Assembly: GCA_022478985.1 (NCBI GenBank) | Contig: JAKSZP010002714.1 | Coordinates: 62,001 to 126,000 of the forward strand | DNA from: Massospora cicadina | Taxonomy: Eukaryota; Entomophthoromycota; Entomophthoromycetes; Entomophthorales; Entomophthoraceae | Reading direction: 5' to 3' | Length of the DNA: 64,000 nt | Part shown: positions 21,715-34,282 of the stretch, in pieces | Position numbering within the stretch: position 1 is the first letter of the stretch | Layout: every line of letters starts with the position of its first letter | Notes under the pieces: generated by a model | Seen by the model: only the letters and a program-made list of their open reading frames with translations | Database searches by the model: none | Told to the model about the DNA's origin: nothing | Translations under genes and position numbers: made by a program

Positions 21715-22617
21715 TACTTCATCATAAAGTCCATCTGGGATTTTAATTGTTAGTCCTGTCAGAATGATTACTTTATCTGGATGGTATAGTAATGTGCTGA
21801 TTTGACCAAAATGAAATGCCCTTTTATTCATTGATCTGGGTGGGTAGTGTTTTTATCTTTGACTGCACTTTGATATACTCAATTGGTACTGCTCCATCTT
21901 TGTAGGCCAGATTTATGAATAGGCTGGGTTTCTTTTTCTCAACTGCCCCATCCTTGTTAAAGTAAAATGGGATAGCCTGGTCAAGAATGGTGAGAGTATC
22001 GTCCTTATGATTGGTAACAACTCCATATCTCCTTGGGAAATCAGTCCAAATTAAACTATCATAGTTCATATTTGGCAACACTATAGCAGGTACTGTCACT
22101 ACAATAGATCCAAATATGAAAGGTAGGTTACTTTATGCGCTCAGCGCTTTAGTTGTATGTGCTTCAGATGTACCATATTACTGACAATGGGCAAATTGGG
22201 CGCAATTTTAAATTTTTTAACCAACTTTGTGCTGACTATATTGATAGGAGCATCACTATCAATGATGGCCTGAACTTGCACCTTGTTTACTACTAAATCC
22301 ACATAAGTACATTTGAAGTAGTTTTCAGAGGCATTTATTGTGTGAATACTACGACTGATGCCTGATCCCAGATGTGATTTCAGACTTAAGCAAATACCTG
22401 GGAAGCTATCTGCTAAGGTCTTCATGGGAATGGCTACTTGTACATTGTTAAGCGTAGGTAGGTCAGTTGAACATCCAGGTTGGAGGTCCAAATCCTGATC
22501 AATAATTTGTTTTGCATAAGGTTTTGAAACCTCTGTTTTGGCTTCTTTGATAATTTTAAAAGGTTTAGTTGCTTTTGCTTTGGCCTGAGTAGTGATCATC
22601 AGGACATCAATAGCCAC
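21715..22617 (-). pseudogene. Gy3 aspartic protease region
   Basis: The frame at 22141-22617 holds KVQVQAIIDSDAPINIVSTK, the retroviral-type protease active site, with the usual D-S/T-G reading D-S-D, so the flap-side Gly is lost. The following frame (21824-22099) has VPAIVLPNMNYDSLIWTDF, which resembles the later GxDxL strand of such proteases. The enzyme would process the Gag-Pol polyprotein. A spacer of Lys/Thr-rich sequence links it to the upstream zinc knuckle. Confidence 0.75.
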
Positions 22618-22721
22618 AATATCGTGGAGGTTATCTTTGGCGAGATTTTCAGCCCTAAAGAGCTCATCAGGTTCAGGTGTAATGATTTGGTGAACATTAG
22701 TGGAGTTAGAGCATTCCGCCT

Positions 22722-22913
22722 CTACTCCATCTTCTCTTTTCCCACCTTGCTATCACTGTTGATTTCTAAAGCAATGTTGAACCCAGGCTTTTTGTTGGAC
22801 CATATGTAGCATTGGCTAGCAAAATGCCCCTTTTGACCACAGTTGTGGCATGTAATCAGCACTGTTTGCTGTTTTGCTAAAATTTTTGGTTTGTAATTCA
22901 GAAATTTTCTCAT
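22722..22913 (-). pseudogene. Gy3 Gag nucleocapsid zinc knuckle
   Basis: A 63-codon frame has CHNCGQKGHFASQC, a perfect CX2CX4HX4C knuckle, after a basic stretch (NYKPKILAKQQ). In Ty3-type elements this part of Gag binds the genomic RNA. It is separated from the capsid part (28383-28930) by LINE B2. Bases 22914-23063 carry the decayed junction between capsid and nucleocapsid. Confidence 0.8.
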
Positions 22914-23079
22914 GGTCAGATATCATGTTACCTTTTGGGCCTTATAAATAAGAATTTTTGCTGGTCTTTTGGCCAATTAGGGGTATTGAAACTGCGGGAA
23001 CAGCTTCTCAAGTAATTAATAAGATCTTGACTTTCTATTTTTCCATTTAATAAAGTAACATGACAAGCTTTTCTCTCTC

Positions 23080-23099
23080 ATTGCAATCACTTTTGCAAC
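23080..23099 (+). promoter_or_regulatory. 5' hairpin of LINE B2
   Basis: ATTGC/GCAAC closes the loop AATCACTTTT; the outermost pair is lost by one change relative to B1 and B3. About 30 nt downstream, TAATCTC-ACCGAG-GAGATTA forms a second hairpin just before the ORF1 start. Confidence 0.6.
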
Positions 23100-23161
23100 A
23101 AAATTCATTTTAAGTCTGGCAATTAGTTTGATAATCTCACCGAGGAGATTAGTTAGTGCTC

Positions 23162-24580
23162 ATGTTGGGGAGCAGTTGGGCAAGTAAGGTCAAGGGCACA
23201 GGTGTTGGCCCCGCGACATCTAAAGTTTGCAAACGCCCCAGTGAACCCAGAGGAATAGACAAACTTAACGAAAAACCGGTGGTAACCATTTCCCCGGATT
23301 TTAGCTTAGCAAGTGCAATGCAACAAGTACATCAATACGCCACACTTTCAACCACTCTCATTGGTGGAATATGGAGTATGGGTGTTCCTGGATATTCAGC
23401 AGATGGCGCTTTGGGAAATATTTTCTGGGGATGTACACACTCATTTCCCAAACGCGGTGTACGTTGCACCTAGTTCTATGCCACGCGGTTGTCTGGATCT
23501 TAGTTCTTAAAGCAAGGAAGCGGCGGACGAAGCTGCAACAGTGCTGTTGTAATAGACCTCCTGGACGGGCAGTGGTTCATCAAAACTAAGCACACCAGAT
23601 GGACAAAATCGAATCAATTTTTGTAACTTTCAACTTTCTGCCCACTATGGTCAAACGCGCCGTACTCAAACAACACCTGAAGGCTGGGCTCGCCATATAT
23701 GGCGCAATACAATCCTTTAAAATGCAGCGCTTTACGCTGATGCCAAACCTGTGTACCGGCAAAGCAATTGCAGTCCTAACCCCAGATGAGGGGATAGCAA
23801 AGGATCTAACCCAAATCCCGCACACCGCTTTTGTCAATATTGAGGGGCATGCCACCCACCCTTTCAGGGTCACCGTGGACAGCGCACCTCCCATCTGCGC
23901 CTATTGTGACTCATTTAGCCACAAGGCATACACCTGCCCCTCCAAGGAGGGCATCACATATGATGAAATTCCCTCAGAGGCTATGTGCGCCGGTGAAGCC
24001 CTATGAACTGACCGCCAATACAAAGGCAGCCTTCCTGTGGGGAGCGCATGGATGCTACTTACTAGTGAAACCAGTATCCCCTCAATAGCGGAAGAAGGCC
24101 AAACAGGCCCACAAGGTGGCAGCCAAGACCACTTCTGCTATCCCGCCCTTCCAGCTCCAGAAGGACATTGAGACTTTTCAGCGGAAGCAGCTCATGAATC
24201 GTCTCAACCAATCAGATTGGGACGCCCAAGCCAATTGGGCAGCCCAAGCTGGAATCCTGATGGGTGAGTCGGTTTTAACCAACCAATGTGCCCAAGCATC
24301 AATTGGAACTGAATTGATCTCCAAGCTTTATGCTGAAAATTTAAATTTAAGCGTTGGTGCACCGCAAATTCATGCACCACAAAAATAATGTCCTTAAGTG
24401 GGGAAACAAGCAAAGGCAAAAGCCAACGCGAACCCAACTGCTAAGGCTACCCATACTACTGACTACATTGCATCACATACCCAAGGCGCTGACAAGTGCC
24501 GTTAAATACAAGAGAAGGCTGAAGAGCTTGGGTGCCCTTCCCCTCACACCTAAGGTGTGATGGGGGAGTCTTTACTTTAG
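23162..24580 (+). pseudogene. LINE B2 ORF1: RRM and CCHC protein
   Basis: The start at 23162 (MLGSSWASKVKG) matches the MSGSSWASK start of B3. Blocks in order: VVTISPDFSLASAMQQ, TLIGGIWSMGVPG, RGVRC (frame change near 23470), MDKIESIFVTFNFLPTMVKR, SFKMQRFTLMPNLCTGKAIA, then zinc knuckle CAYCDSFSHKAYTC (about 23896-23940, CX2CX4HX4C). A helical segment and a Lys-rich tail end at PLTPKV. An in-frame TGA replaces the CGA codon that B1 and B3 keep near 24558, consistent with CpG decay. Confidence 0.85.
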
Positions 24581-27500
24581 GGATTTTGAACATCGCTGGA
24601 CTCAAGGCCTCGCCTTCCCAGGCTAGGAAACTGAGTTTTTTACAACAAAATCTACCTGTGGATATCCTGGCCATTCAGGAGTCCCACTGTCCGCGAGGTT
24701 CTGATGATACATGGAAAAGCATGCTCCTCCCTTCCCTCTCCTTATGGTCTGAGCACTGTGTGGTGCTAGTTCAAAAGAACAATAATTTTAAATTTTTATT
24801 GTCTGAATACTTCCTTAGTGGCTGCATCCTCATTATCAATCTTTTATAGGCTGACGAAGTGCACATTATCATCAACATTTACGCCTTGACCTGTGCATGA
24901 GAACGTCAGTAATTTTTCGTCGGTCAATTCCATTCCATTACCCCCTGACCCTTTTGTCATTGATGACATGAGCTGTTGGTTGAACCCATCCACAGACCGC
25001 TGGCCTACCTCATCTTCCCCGCCACAGGGACACATTGAACTACGCGTCCTCAAGGCCACCCTAGGGTTAGTTGATACTCTGCCGCATCATGCTCCACTTC
25101 TTGAAAACATGTCACTCCCCCACGTCCACAACAGCCAGTTAAGTCCATGTCCCGCATTGACCTTATCATCACGCCGTTGCAATTTTGTACCCAGATTTCC
25201 CATTTCACCATGACAAAGATCAATTTCTCCGATCACAGGATGGTTTCAATATCCTTCCTCCTATCCAACCCAGCAGCTCAGGCTCCAAGTTGGTGCAAAC
25301 TTCGCCCAGCTGAAATTGCATCGCCAAGATTTTCCTCATGGGTGGAATCTGCGACCATGGCTCCAGAGTTTATCACACCATTTTGCGCTGATCCAATTTC
25401 CACCTGGTCTGCCTTCAAAGCAGACACAATACGCCAGGCTCACCACCTTTTCTCCTGACGCTCACGATCCACCTTGGCAGTCACCTCGCGCGCCCTGGAA
25501 GAGTTGGCCAACCTGGAGTCCAACGTCCCAGCCACGGGCTACAGCCCTACTTGGGGTCACAAGTGGGCGGAAGTAGCCGCCCACCTTAACGCTCTTGAGC
25601 ATCAACACAAGCATCGGTTTTGTATTCAGTACAGAGCTAAACACATTACAGTGGGCAACATGTGCTCCGCTTACTTTTTGAAAATTCTTTGCACCGCGCC
25701 AGAGCTTGGCCTGTACACAGGTTTAAAGGCTAAACAATTCTGTAATGGATACATTGGCTACAGTGGTAATTGAGATACAAAACTATTACTCTGAATTGTA
25801 CCAATCCGACCGATTCTACTGGACAAAATGGCGAATTTTCTTGATTGTGCACACATCTGCACCGGTTCCCATTTCCTGGAGTAGATGAATTTGATTACTC
25901 CAGGCAAACTCTGGTCCGCAGTCCGTGGTGCACCATATAGGAAATGCCCAGGCCCTGATGACATTCCTTATGAGTTCTATAGGAACTATTTCAATTATTT
26001 ATCCCCACTGTTGCTTGCCTCTCTTAACCAGTGCCTTTTGGAAACGCGCCTCCTAACAGGAGGGCAAGAGGCCTACACCATTACACTGTTCAAAAAAGGG
26101 GATAATCTTGACTTGGCCAACTGGCGCCCCATATCTATAACCAACACTGATACAAACTTTTACTAAAATCATGGCTAACCATCTAGGGATTGTTGCCTCT
26201 GCTATCATCTCCCTGGAATATATTGGTTTCATACCAAGAAGGTCGTTTTAAGACAACGTGCACACTGTGGCCAACGCCTGTCAGTCAACGGCCTCTGGTG
26301 CACTAGTATTTTTAGACCAACAGAAGGCCTATGATAGAGTTAACTGGGATTACCTCAGGGCTTACCTCCACCAATTCCGCCTACCCCCGCGCTTCATCAA
26401 TTGGGTGATGCTGCTAACGGAATCCGCCACAATGGCTGTGCGTGGCCCTGGCTTTCTCACGGATGTAGTACGCCCCAAAGGGGCCTACGCCAAGGGGACC
26501 CCCTTAGCTCACTCTTATATAACTTCAGCCTTGACCCACTTCTTCAAAACGTGAATGCCTGCCTTACTGGGGTCCATGTGCAAAGCCAAGCCCTGGTCAA
26601 AAATGTTGGCATTTGCTGATGACTGTGTGGTTGGGGTGTCTAACAATCATGATGCATGCGCGCTTGAAGCTCTTATCCAGGTTTACTCCGTAGGAAGTAA
26701 TGCTGCACTCAACGCCTCCAAAACTGAAATCATTCCCCTTGGTCAGCATCAAGCCTGCTGGGCCTCAGCGCCCTGTTTCCAATCCACCCCATCTGGTAGC
26801 GCACGCGCTTGCCTACCCTGCCCAGCCCACACCGCCCCACTTGTTTTCCCCTTTGTGCCAAGCCCCACCATTAAGCCGGTCCGCCAACTGGGGGTGTGGT
26901 TGGAGGCAGGCGGGTATGCCTCAACGGTGATGGAAAACCATATTCTGGACAACGTGACAAAACGCATATCCTCCCTCAGAGCCCGTCCTACTTCCCTTAC
27001 CAGCAGGGTTGTACTAACCAACTCTATGCTCCTCTCCAAAGTTTGGTTTGGGGCCCACGCCATTGCTTTCTCCCCAGATTTCTTCAAATCATGTATGCCC
27101 TTCTGCAAGGGTGGCTCTGGTCGGGCCGCCCACTGCCAGTATGGCTGGAGATCATGTTTGGCCCTCGCCATAGTGGGGCATGGGCATGCTCAACTTTGAG
27201 GCCCATGCTGCCAAGATTCTTGGCACCTGGATCGCTGCCATTACCAACCCTACAGTTTCAGCCCAACACTGGTCCCGCGCAGCCCGCTCCAACTTCTCCC
27301 GCGCCCTGGGCCTCGCCAACCTGTCCCACCCACACTCTTTGTTGAATTATCTGGCTTCCCATCCTTCAGCCGCAGGTCCACATGGGACAACTCCCCATTT
27401 CAAACATATCCTCCTCTCCATGTGGAGCACTGAGTGGAGGATTCGAATTTGTGGGCAAACAGCCCAGAGGGGGCGCCCCTCTCCTCAGTTTACCCAGGAG

Positions 27501-28200
27501 GTACATGGACTACCCATTCTGAACGGTTTGATACCCGCGAGGCCCCATACCTTGTCCAGGGTGGACTACCTGGACATGATGGACATCCCCTATTCCCTTG
27601 ATACTCAGAAAGCCATTTGGAAGTACACCCACCACCCTCTTCTGCAGCCACATATCTGATCCCATGTGTGGCGCTGCTTGAGGTGGGTGTACCAAACATT
27701 CGAACGCTCTAGCACTTTACACTCATCCTGTGTCATGTGTGGCCAGTACGGAACGCTGTTTCGCCGCCTGGAAAAGTGCCCTCCATCTAAAGCGATATGG
27801 CGTGTGGTACAACTTTTGCTCTGCCAGGATCAGGCACAGCCCTTCAGTTTGTCTAGAGATATGTTTGCTTTATCAATTCTCTCCCCTCTTCCACCCTCCC
27901 TCTGTGCTTTAGTGGTCACAATAGCCATGTGGACTATCCACACAATTGTCTTGGATGCCATCTCAGGCTACACTCCCACCCTCCAAGAAGCTGTCCGCCA
28001 GTTCCAGTCACACTTAGTGGACCACTTTCATGCGTGGGTGTTTGGATACCTCCCACCACATTGCTGACAGTTGGTCTCCTCCTGGTTCCCAGTTTGGTTC
28101 ATCAACTCTGACCCCTTCCTACACACGTGCTCAATTGTGGCGCCTGCCCCTATACACGTGCCCCCCTCCCAGTAGTGGCGTTCTTGCTGGCAACAGGAGA
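24560..28200 (+). pseudogene. LINE B2 ORF2: endonuclease-reverse transcriptase
   Basis: The ATG at 24560 aligns with the ORF2 start of B1 and B3, but a one-base loss a few codons later breaks this frame. The endonuclease then reads LGILNIAGLKASPSQARKL and LAIQESHC. RT (25880-26640) has YTITLFKKGDNLDLANWRPI, the conserved LDQQKAYDRVNWDYL, a shifted GDPLSSLLYNFSLDPL and an intact LAFADDCVVGVSNN. The C-terminal knuckle CVMCGQYGTLFRRLEKC has Arg in place of the His (27735-27790). Copies of these blocks in three frames show several indels. Confidence 0.87.
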
Positions 28201-28263
28201 CAGCATTAGCTTCTCTGGGGTGCCCTCCTATTACAGGAGTTTTGTTTTCTTTGATGTCTTATT

Positions 28264-28292
28264 GGAAGTGTGCGTCCCCTGGTTGGCCTTCC
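28264..28292 (+). promoter_or_regulatory. 29-nt 3' hairpin of LINE B2
   Basis: GGAAG/CTTCC stem, as in B1 and B3, followed by CTCCAATAAATAAA and the target duplication. Confidence 0.8.
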
Positions 28293-28319
28293 CTCCAATA
28301 AATAAATAAAGTAACACGA

Positions 28320-29050
28320 TATGGTGCAGTTTACAGTAGGGCATGACTGTGTGTTCCATTGTAATTTTTACGTCATACTTATCTATTGTGTTACACCCAA
28401 GCAAGACCTGTGCCTTATGGGATAATCTGTTGCAAAGTCCTTAATTGTCTCATTTTGCTTTAATTCAATATTAAGGAGCTCTTTTTTTGGGCCTCTAATG
28501 TTCCAGGCCCTCCAAAAAAATTTCGCTGCAATTTTGGCATCCACATAGAACCAATCATCGTATAAATAGGGCATAAAGAGGTCACAGCTATGGGCATCAT
28601 GAGAGTTGGTTAGAATTGATCCTTTTTCATGGTCTGATGCTCCCCACATTGCTTTTTCAAATAGCTTGAGAAAAGATTGAACATTCTCATCTTTATCAAA
28701 CTTTGGCAGGTTCAATGGTTTAGAGTCATCTTGCCCTGTTTTGGGCATAGGGGTTGTGCTTCTTCTAGTACTTAAAAGTCTTGGTGTACCTCCATTTAGA
28801 ATCAGCCCTCTTTCCCGTTGGGGATTATCTGGAATCAGGAGTGATGTTAAAACTCTAGGCACAGGATGGACGTTTGAAATATCAGATTATGCATTTGTGT
28901 CAATCCCTGATGATTTAATTTCATGATTTTTCTCCAAACTACTGGATTCTGATGCTTTAATTTGGCCCTTGGTTGTTTTTCCAGATTGCTTTTTTGGCCA
29001 AATGGGCAGAGCCTTTTCCAATTTCTCTATTGTTAAGGCTGGGTGAGCAC
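28320..29050 (-). pseudogene. Gy3 Gag capsid region
   Basis: The best frame (28383-28862) starts MPRVLTSLLIPDNPQRERG and contains SKPLNLPKFDKDENVQSFLK, AKFFWRAWNIRGPKKELL and ELKQNETIKDFATDY, the pattern of a retrotransposon Gag capsid helical domain (LPKF, W-x-x-W-like helix, and the segment before the C-terminal helix). It ends at a stop just before LINE B2. The stretch 28863-29050 continues upstream gag in broken frames up to LINE A2. Confidence 0.75.
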
Positions 29051-29078
29051 TGGCAGCTTTGCTTTTTTATTAAACTGA

Positions 29079-29107
29079 GGTAAGCTGACCAGGGGACAGA
29101 CATTACC
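29079..29107 (-). promoter_or_regulatory. 29-nt 3' hairpin of LINE A2
   Basis: Perfect GGTAA/TTACC stem, with the loop containing GTCCCCTGGTCAGC; the tail TCAGTTTAATAAAA follows. Confidence 0.82.
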
Positions 29108-29199
29108 GAATATTTGTGAAACTAAGAGAATAACTAAGAAATATAATATTGGGCACCCCAGGGTACTCAGGTTACCCCTGTTGCCAGCGGGACTGCCAG

Positions 29200-32100
29200 G
29201 TATGGGGGTTGGTGCACTACTCCGAGGGGGTTTCCCCTGCTATGGAGCAGGTTTGAAGGAAAGGGTCTGTGTGGAGGAACCAGAGTGGGAACCATGATTC
29301 TATGAGCGCTTTTTGTCTTGGTCTCATATATTCATAGAGCCAGGCTTGGAAGTGCTCTAGTAAGTGGACATGGAATCTGTTAATAATCCCACGAATGGTT
29401 GGGACCGTGCCCTTGAACGCATCTAATGCAATTGTGTGTATTGTCCACATTGCAATGAGTATTATTAGGGAGCGGAGGGTAGATGGGATTGGTGACTCGA
29501 TCTAGAGCGCGAAGATACTCTTTGATATCAAGAATTCTTGTTCGTTTTAAATCTTGAGCAGGTGTGCAACTTCCTGCCATATAACTTTGGTTGGGGGGCA
29601 TGTTTCTAGGCGGTGATGTAAGGATCCCTCCCCTCCACATACTGCACATGTTTTGTGGAGGGAGTTGGAGCGGTCCGCCATCCTATAGGTCCTTCTCAAA
29701 CAGCGCCAGGCGTTTGCTCTTATCCTTGGTTGTAGGAGTGGGTGGTGTGTCATTTTCCACATTGCTTTCTGTATGGTTAAATCATAGGGAATGTCCAGCA
29801 TATCTAGGTATTCTATCCTATCTATGCTTGGGGTTGTTGCGAGCATATCCCTCTGGGGGTGGTTTTCTGGATTTCTTAATTTGAATTGGGGGCTGGGTCG
29901 TCCCTTTCCCTGTATAGTACCCATGTTCTCTATGGTCCATCCCATATGGCGGATAGTTCGGAGGATATGTCTGAAATGAGGGGAGGTTCCATGCAGACCC
30001 GTTGCAGTAGGGTGCTTGGCAAGGTATGAAAGTAGTCTGGGTGGACTATGTGGGTTGGTTAATTTGAGCGCCTGTGCAAAGTTAGTCCTTGCTGCTCTGG
30101 ACCAATGTTGTTGTGGGAGGTCTGGAGCAAGGATTTTATATATCCAGGTACCTAGGATGTGATTGGCATGGCTCTCAAAATCTATTAGTCCCATGCCTCC
30201 GCTTGAGCTTGGGCCAAATAGTATTTCCATCCTTATAGGAGGGTGAGAGCCAGGCCACATCCAGCCCTTGATAAGCGCGCGAATTGAGGCTATAAAGGTA
30301 GGTGAGAAGGCTATCGCATGGGCCTGGTACCACAGAATTGGGAGGATGAGCGAGTTAGCAACTGTAACTCGTCCTATTAGTCCTGAGGTTATTCCCTTGA
30401 GGGAGGCGACGCTTTTGGATACCCGTTGTAACAGGTTACTATCCATTGTCTCATTAGAATATCCCCCTGATTCTAGCCAGATTCCAAGGTGTCGGACAGG
30501 AGTGGTGGTGGGAGGTGTTGCAAAGGGTAGTATAATTGGGTTTTTTCTTTGAGTGTTGGTGTGAGGTTCTGATGTTGTGGCCCAATTGTTTGTGTATTTG
30601 CCTAAGAGGATGAATTCTGTCTTCCTTTTGTTGAGTGATGCATTGCTCACCTTGGAGTATTCCTCTAGAGTGTGTTCCAGCTGTCGGGCATCTTCTTTGT
30701 CTGCTATACCTGCTACGCAGTCATCTGCAAAGGCCAGTATCTTGACTGTTGGTTGTCCTTGTGCGGTTATCCCCATGAGACTTGAGTCAGTTACTCGGAG
30801 GAGCGGGTCAAAGCTGAAATTGTATAGCAGTGGGCTGAGGGGGTCCCCTTGTTTGAGCCCTCTGTGTGGCTTAATCTTGTTTGTTAGGAATCCAGGGCCG
30901 CATACAGCCATGGTTGCAGATTCTGTTAGGAGCATCGCCCATTTTATGAATCTTGGTGGGAGTTTGAAGGCATGTAGACATTCTTTTAGGTATGGCCAGC
31001 TAACACGGTCACACGCCTTTTCCTGATCCAAGAAGACCAGGGCACCAGTTGCTTTGGATTGGCAAATGTTTGCAACAGGGTGTATGTTGTTCCGATTGAA
31101 CGCCCTGGTATAAACCCAAAATGGTTGGGTGATAGGACGTCAGATGCAATTGCGCCTAATCTAGCTGCTAGAATTTTTTTAGAATTTTTTTGTCAGTGTT
31201 GGAGAGTGCAATTGGGCGCCAGTTGGCCAGGTCCAACTTGTCACCCTTTTTATACAAGGTTATAACGTAGTATAAATGGCCTCCTGGTAATAGGCGTGTT
31301 TCCAACAAACTCTGGTTCATTGACGCCAGTAGGAGGGGGGCGATTTGTTGAAAATATTTTTTGTAGAATTTGTAGGGTATCCCATCAGGCCCTGGGCATT
31401 TCCTACGTGGTGCACCAATAATTGTTTCTAAAGCTCCTCCCGTGTGATAAGGGATAGTATATTGTAATTTGATGGTGTACTTTGTATCTTGACAGTTTGA
31501 ATAAATTCTTTAATTTTTTGTAGATCTTTTGGCATATTGCGATATAGTTCAGTGTAATAGTGGTGTACTTCCGCCTTATCCTCCTCAGGGTTAGTTGCCA
31601 CGGTGCCATTGGTCTTGTGGACCTGTGTGCACATAAGCTGGTTTCCGCGGGAGTGGAATTGGTGGAAAAAGTATGTTGAACAGGTTTCGCCTTCCTTTAT
31701 GAACTTACCTTTGTTCAATACTTTGATTCTGTGTTGGTGTTCAAAGATGAGATTGTTAAGTCGGGCTGAAATTTCTGCCCATTTGCATCCCCAATTAGGG
31801 CTATAGCCAGATCTCGGAGTATTTATTTCCAGGTGGTCTAGTTCTGCTAAGGTACGCTTGATTGTGGCTGTGTCCGCGGTGTACTTATGTGATGCAATAT
31901 GTCAGGTTTTGTTGATTAAATCTTTTTTGAAATTTTCCCATGTTCTGATGGGACCTGAAGTGAATGGGGCTGTGAATTCTGGGTTTGTAGCCTTGTTTTC
32001 AACCCAGTCAGATATCTCAGGCAATCTTATATTTTCTGGGTGAAGCTTTCTCCAAGGTGACACCTGTGTGTGGGATTGGGTTGGTGCTAACTGCACCGTA

Positions 32101-32792
32101 ACTAATCGGTGATCAGAAAAATTGATCCTTTTTGTTGTAAATTTGGAGATTCTTGAGTTGTGGGATTGTGGGATGTGGATGTGGTCATTACAACTCATTG
32201 ATATGAGCAGTCCCTCACGTATGTTGGGTCTTGTTATATGGGGAAGGATTGGTGAATTGGGAGGAAGAGCATCCTGTAAGCCAAGAGATGCCTTCATTGT
32301 GCGATATTCAATGTGTCCAGGTGGGTATCCCCTGGGATTAGGCCATCGATCTGTATTGGGGTTATCTCAGCAGTTGAAATCGCCTAACATGATGATATCT
32401 GGTGGGAGGGTGAGGGTAGAAATCTTTTCAAAAAATTGTTTTCTCTCAGTTGCAGTGCACGGTGCATATATACATGCTAACAAAATTAATTTATCCTGGC
32501 ATGTGATTGTTGCTACTAGGACTCGACCATGCAAGTGTGATGATGAATTTGTAATTTTAAATTTTTTGTTGTTTTGGACTATCACCCCACAGTGAGACGT
32601 CCATACTGATTGTGATGGTGCGACCCTGGTTGACCAGGATTCTTCTTCCCATTGTAGGCAGTGGGTTTCTTGGATGGCCAAGATGTCTACAAGAGGTTTT
32701 CACAGGAATGCCAGCTTTTTGGCTTGGGACGTATGAGCCCTGGCTCCCGCGATATTTAATTTCCCTATTGACACTGAGGTGCCCGCGGCACC
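29200..32792 (-). pseudogene. LINE A2 ORF2: endonuclease-reverse transcriptase
   Basis: It continues ORF1 in frame after one UGA (GAAGTSVSIGKLNIAGARA). The endonuclease has ILAIQETHC, LACIYAPC, MLGDFNC and INFSDHRLV (32000-32681), that is the Glu, Asp-Asn and Asp-His sites. RT has DQEKACDRVSWPYL, LKQGDPLSPLLYNFSFDPL and the catalytic LAFADDCVAG. The RT tail, an RNase-free C-terminal region of about 270 residues, ends with CAVCGGEGSLHHRLETC (CX2CX7HX4C). Stops lie near 32150-32350, 31400-31430 and after 29547. L1-clade assignment rests on the endonuclease, FADD palm and Cys-rich tail. Confidence 0.92.
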
Positions 32793-32795
32793 TCA
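32775..32795 (-). promoter_or_regulatory. LINE A2 ORF1/ORF2 UGA within a perfect hairpin
   Basis: TGAGGTGCC and GGCACCTCA pair over nine bases with a GCG loop, and the first three bases are the ORF1 stop codon. ORF2 follows in the same frame. Possible readthrough or stop-restart signal. Confidence 0.7.
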
Positions 32796-34215
32796 GGAGC
32801 GGTTGGGAGGACCCTCTGGTACTATCCCATCGCGGCTCATTTTGGCCATGCTCCGCGTCTGTACTCCAATTCTTTCACTGCCATTGTTGGTTCCTTTGAT
32901 TTGACCCAATGATTCAAGGGAATTGCGGTTTTTTGCATTTGCATCAACTTTTCCTGCACAGGTCTCATGTTGATTTGATGTTGGTTGTTGATTGGATTTT
33001 ATATTTTTGAGGTTCAACTTTGTTGCATTGTGCACCGCAGTCTCACCCAAATTGCGTATGCATTGTTCCTCAGTATGTGCATGACTGATGACGCTTTGTG
33101 GCTCAGTCTGGTTACTGTGAAAATTTTCGACCTGGGCATATTGTTCTGATTGGTTGGTTTGGTGAATATCTGAAATATCCTCCTGAATTTGTCCGTGGTT
33201 AATGGCGGAATTCGCGTGTGCCACCACTTCAGCCGCTGCTCTCTTGCGGGCTTTTTGTGCTGCTTTACGCTGTTTGCTTGTAACTGGGTCCACGATGGAG
33301 TATAGTCCATCTTCAACCCAGCGGAATGGGTAGTGGCCATCAGTCATTTTGGCGAAGTTTTCATTATCTTCGTCCATAGCTTCTTCACAAAAATCATTTT
33401 CCATTAAGCCCTCTTTACAGGGCATGCATGTTCCTTGTGGCTCAGTGAGCCACAGTGGTTGCAGATAGGTGGTGCGCATTCCGGTGTAACTCAGAATGCA
33501 GCTGACTGGCCCCCATCTGCAAAGTGAAATTCTGCTTCATGGGGAATTCTGGATCAATCCTCTTCCACTTCTGGGAAGGGGTTGATTACAGCGATAGCTT
33601 TGCCCATGCACAGGTTGGGCATTAAGCAAAATTGCTGTAATTCGATTTGTTGGATTTCTCCATAGGCCACAAGACCTTTGCAGAGCTCCTCCTCGATTAC
33701 CTTATGAGGAAGGTTGGTGGGGAGCGAGTCAAAGGAGATGAACAAAGTTTTCGCTTTGTTCCATCTGGTGCGCGCGGTGCGCACAATTTTTTTGCCCTCA
33801 GGGAGGGCAATTTCCATGCAGATTTTTGCTGCGGCATTGGCTTCATCAGCTGTTTCAAAACCAATATTGATCCAGCCGCGGCCCATGTTGTTGGTGGCTA
33901 TGTACACCACGTGAGGGAAAGTGAGGGCTGTGCCTCACATGTTTTCTCCCACAGGGTCGGTGACTCATCTCCAAGGAAGAGTCTGATCCCGTGTTCCACC
34001 TTTGACAAAGGTTGGTTAGATTGAATGTACATGTATTGCACGTGCTTTACAGTAAATACCATAAAACCCAGATGGTGTCTGAGTTTGTGATTTCTTTGCA
34101 GATTGGGTTCCTGGTCCCCTCCAGGGCGTTTCTTGCCCTTAGTTGCACCGTTAAGCGCACCACTTGCCACGACGCTCGCCCATGTTGTATTATCTTTGTT
34201 ATTAAAGTCACCCAT
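32793..34215 (-). pseudogene. LINE A2 ORF1: RRM and CCHC protein
   Basis: The start is MGDFNNKDNTTWASVV at 34215. A basic linker leads to the RRM-like block MGRGWINIGFETADEANAAA and then TARTRWNKAKTLFISFDSLP, QFCLMPNLCMGKAIAVINP and the knuckle CNHCGSLSHKEHAC. The C-terminal frame (32793-33479) carries the Ala/Lys helix KAAQKARKRAAAEVVAHANS and an Asn/Gln/His-rich tail ending GPPNRS at the UGA. Two frame changes and two stops break it. The protein would bind and package LINE RNA. Confidence 0.88.
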
Positions 34216-34262
34216 CTTTCCTGTGTGTGATTATCCAAATTTGCTGTTCAAATTGAATCGTA

Positions 34263-34282
34263 GTAACTAAAGTGATTGTTAC
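34263..34282 (-). promoter_or_regulatory. 5' hairpin of LINE A2
   Basis: Perfect GTAAC/GTTAC stem with loop AATCACTTTA, 16 nt after the 5' end, which reads CAAGCTTTTCTTTCTC. Confidence 0.65.

Larger units (their letters stand above)
23064..28304 (+). mobile_element. LINE B2, full length (5.24 kb)
   Basis: Plus-strand family B LINE inserted in Gy3 gag, with a 15-bp target duplication AATAAAGTAACA(T/C)GA (23049-23063 and 28305-28319). Layout as in B1 and B3: pyrimidine-rich 5' start, hairpin (23080-23099), ORF1, ORF2, 29-nt hairpin, AATAAATAAA tail. Both ORFs are broken at several points. Confidence 0.92.

Noticed and set aside
26749..27171. Minus-strand open frames across LINE B2 and B3 ORF2
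   Set aside because: They are antisense to conserved RT blocks and change with each copy.
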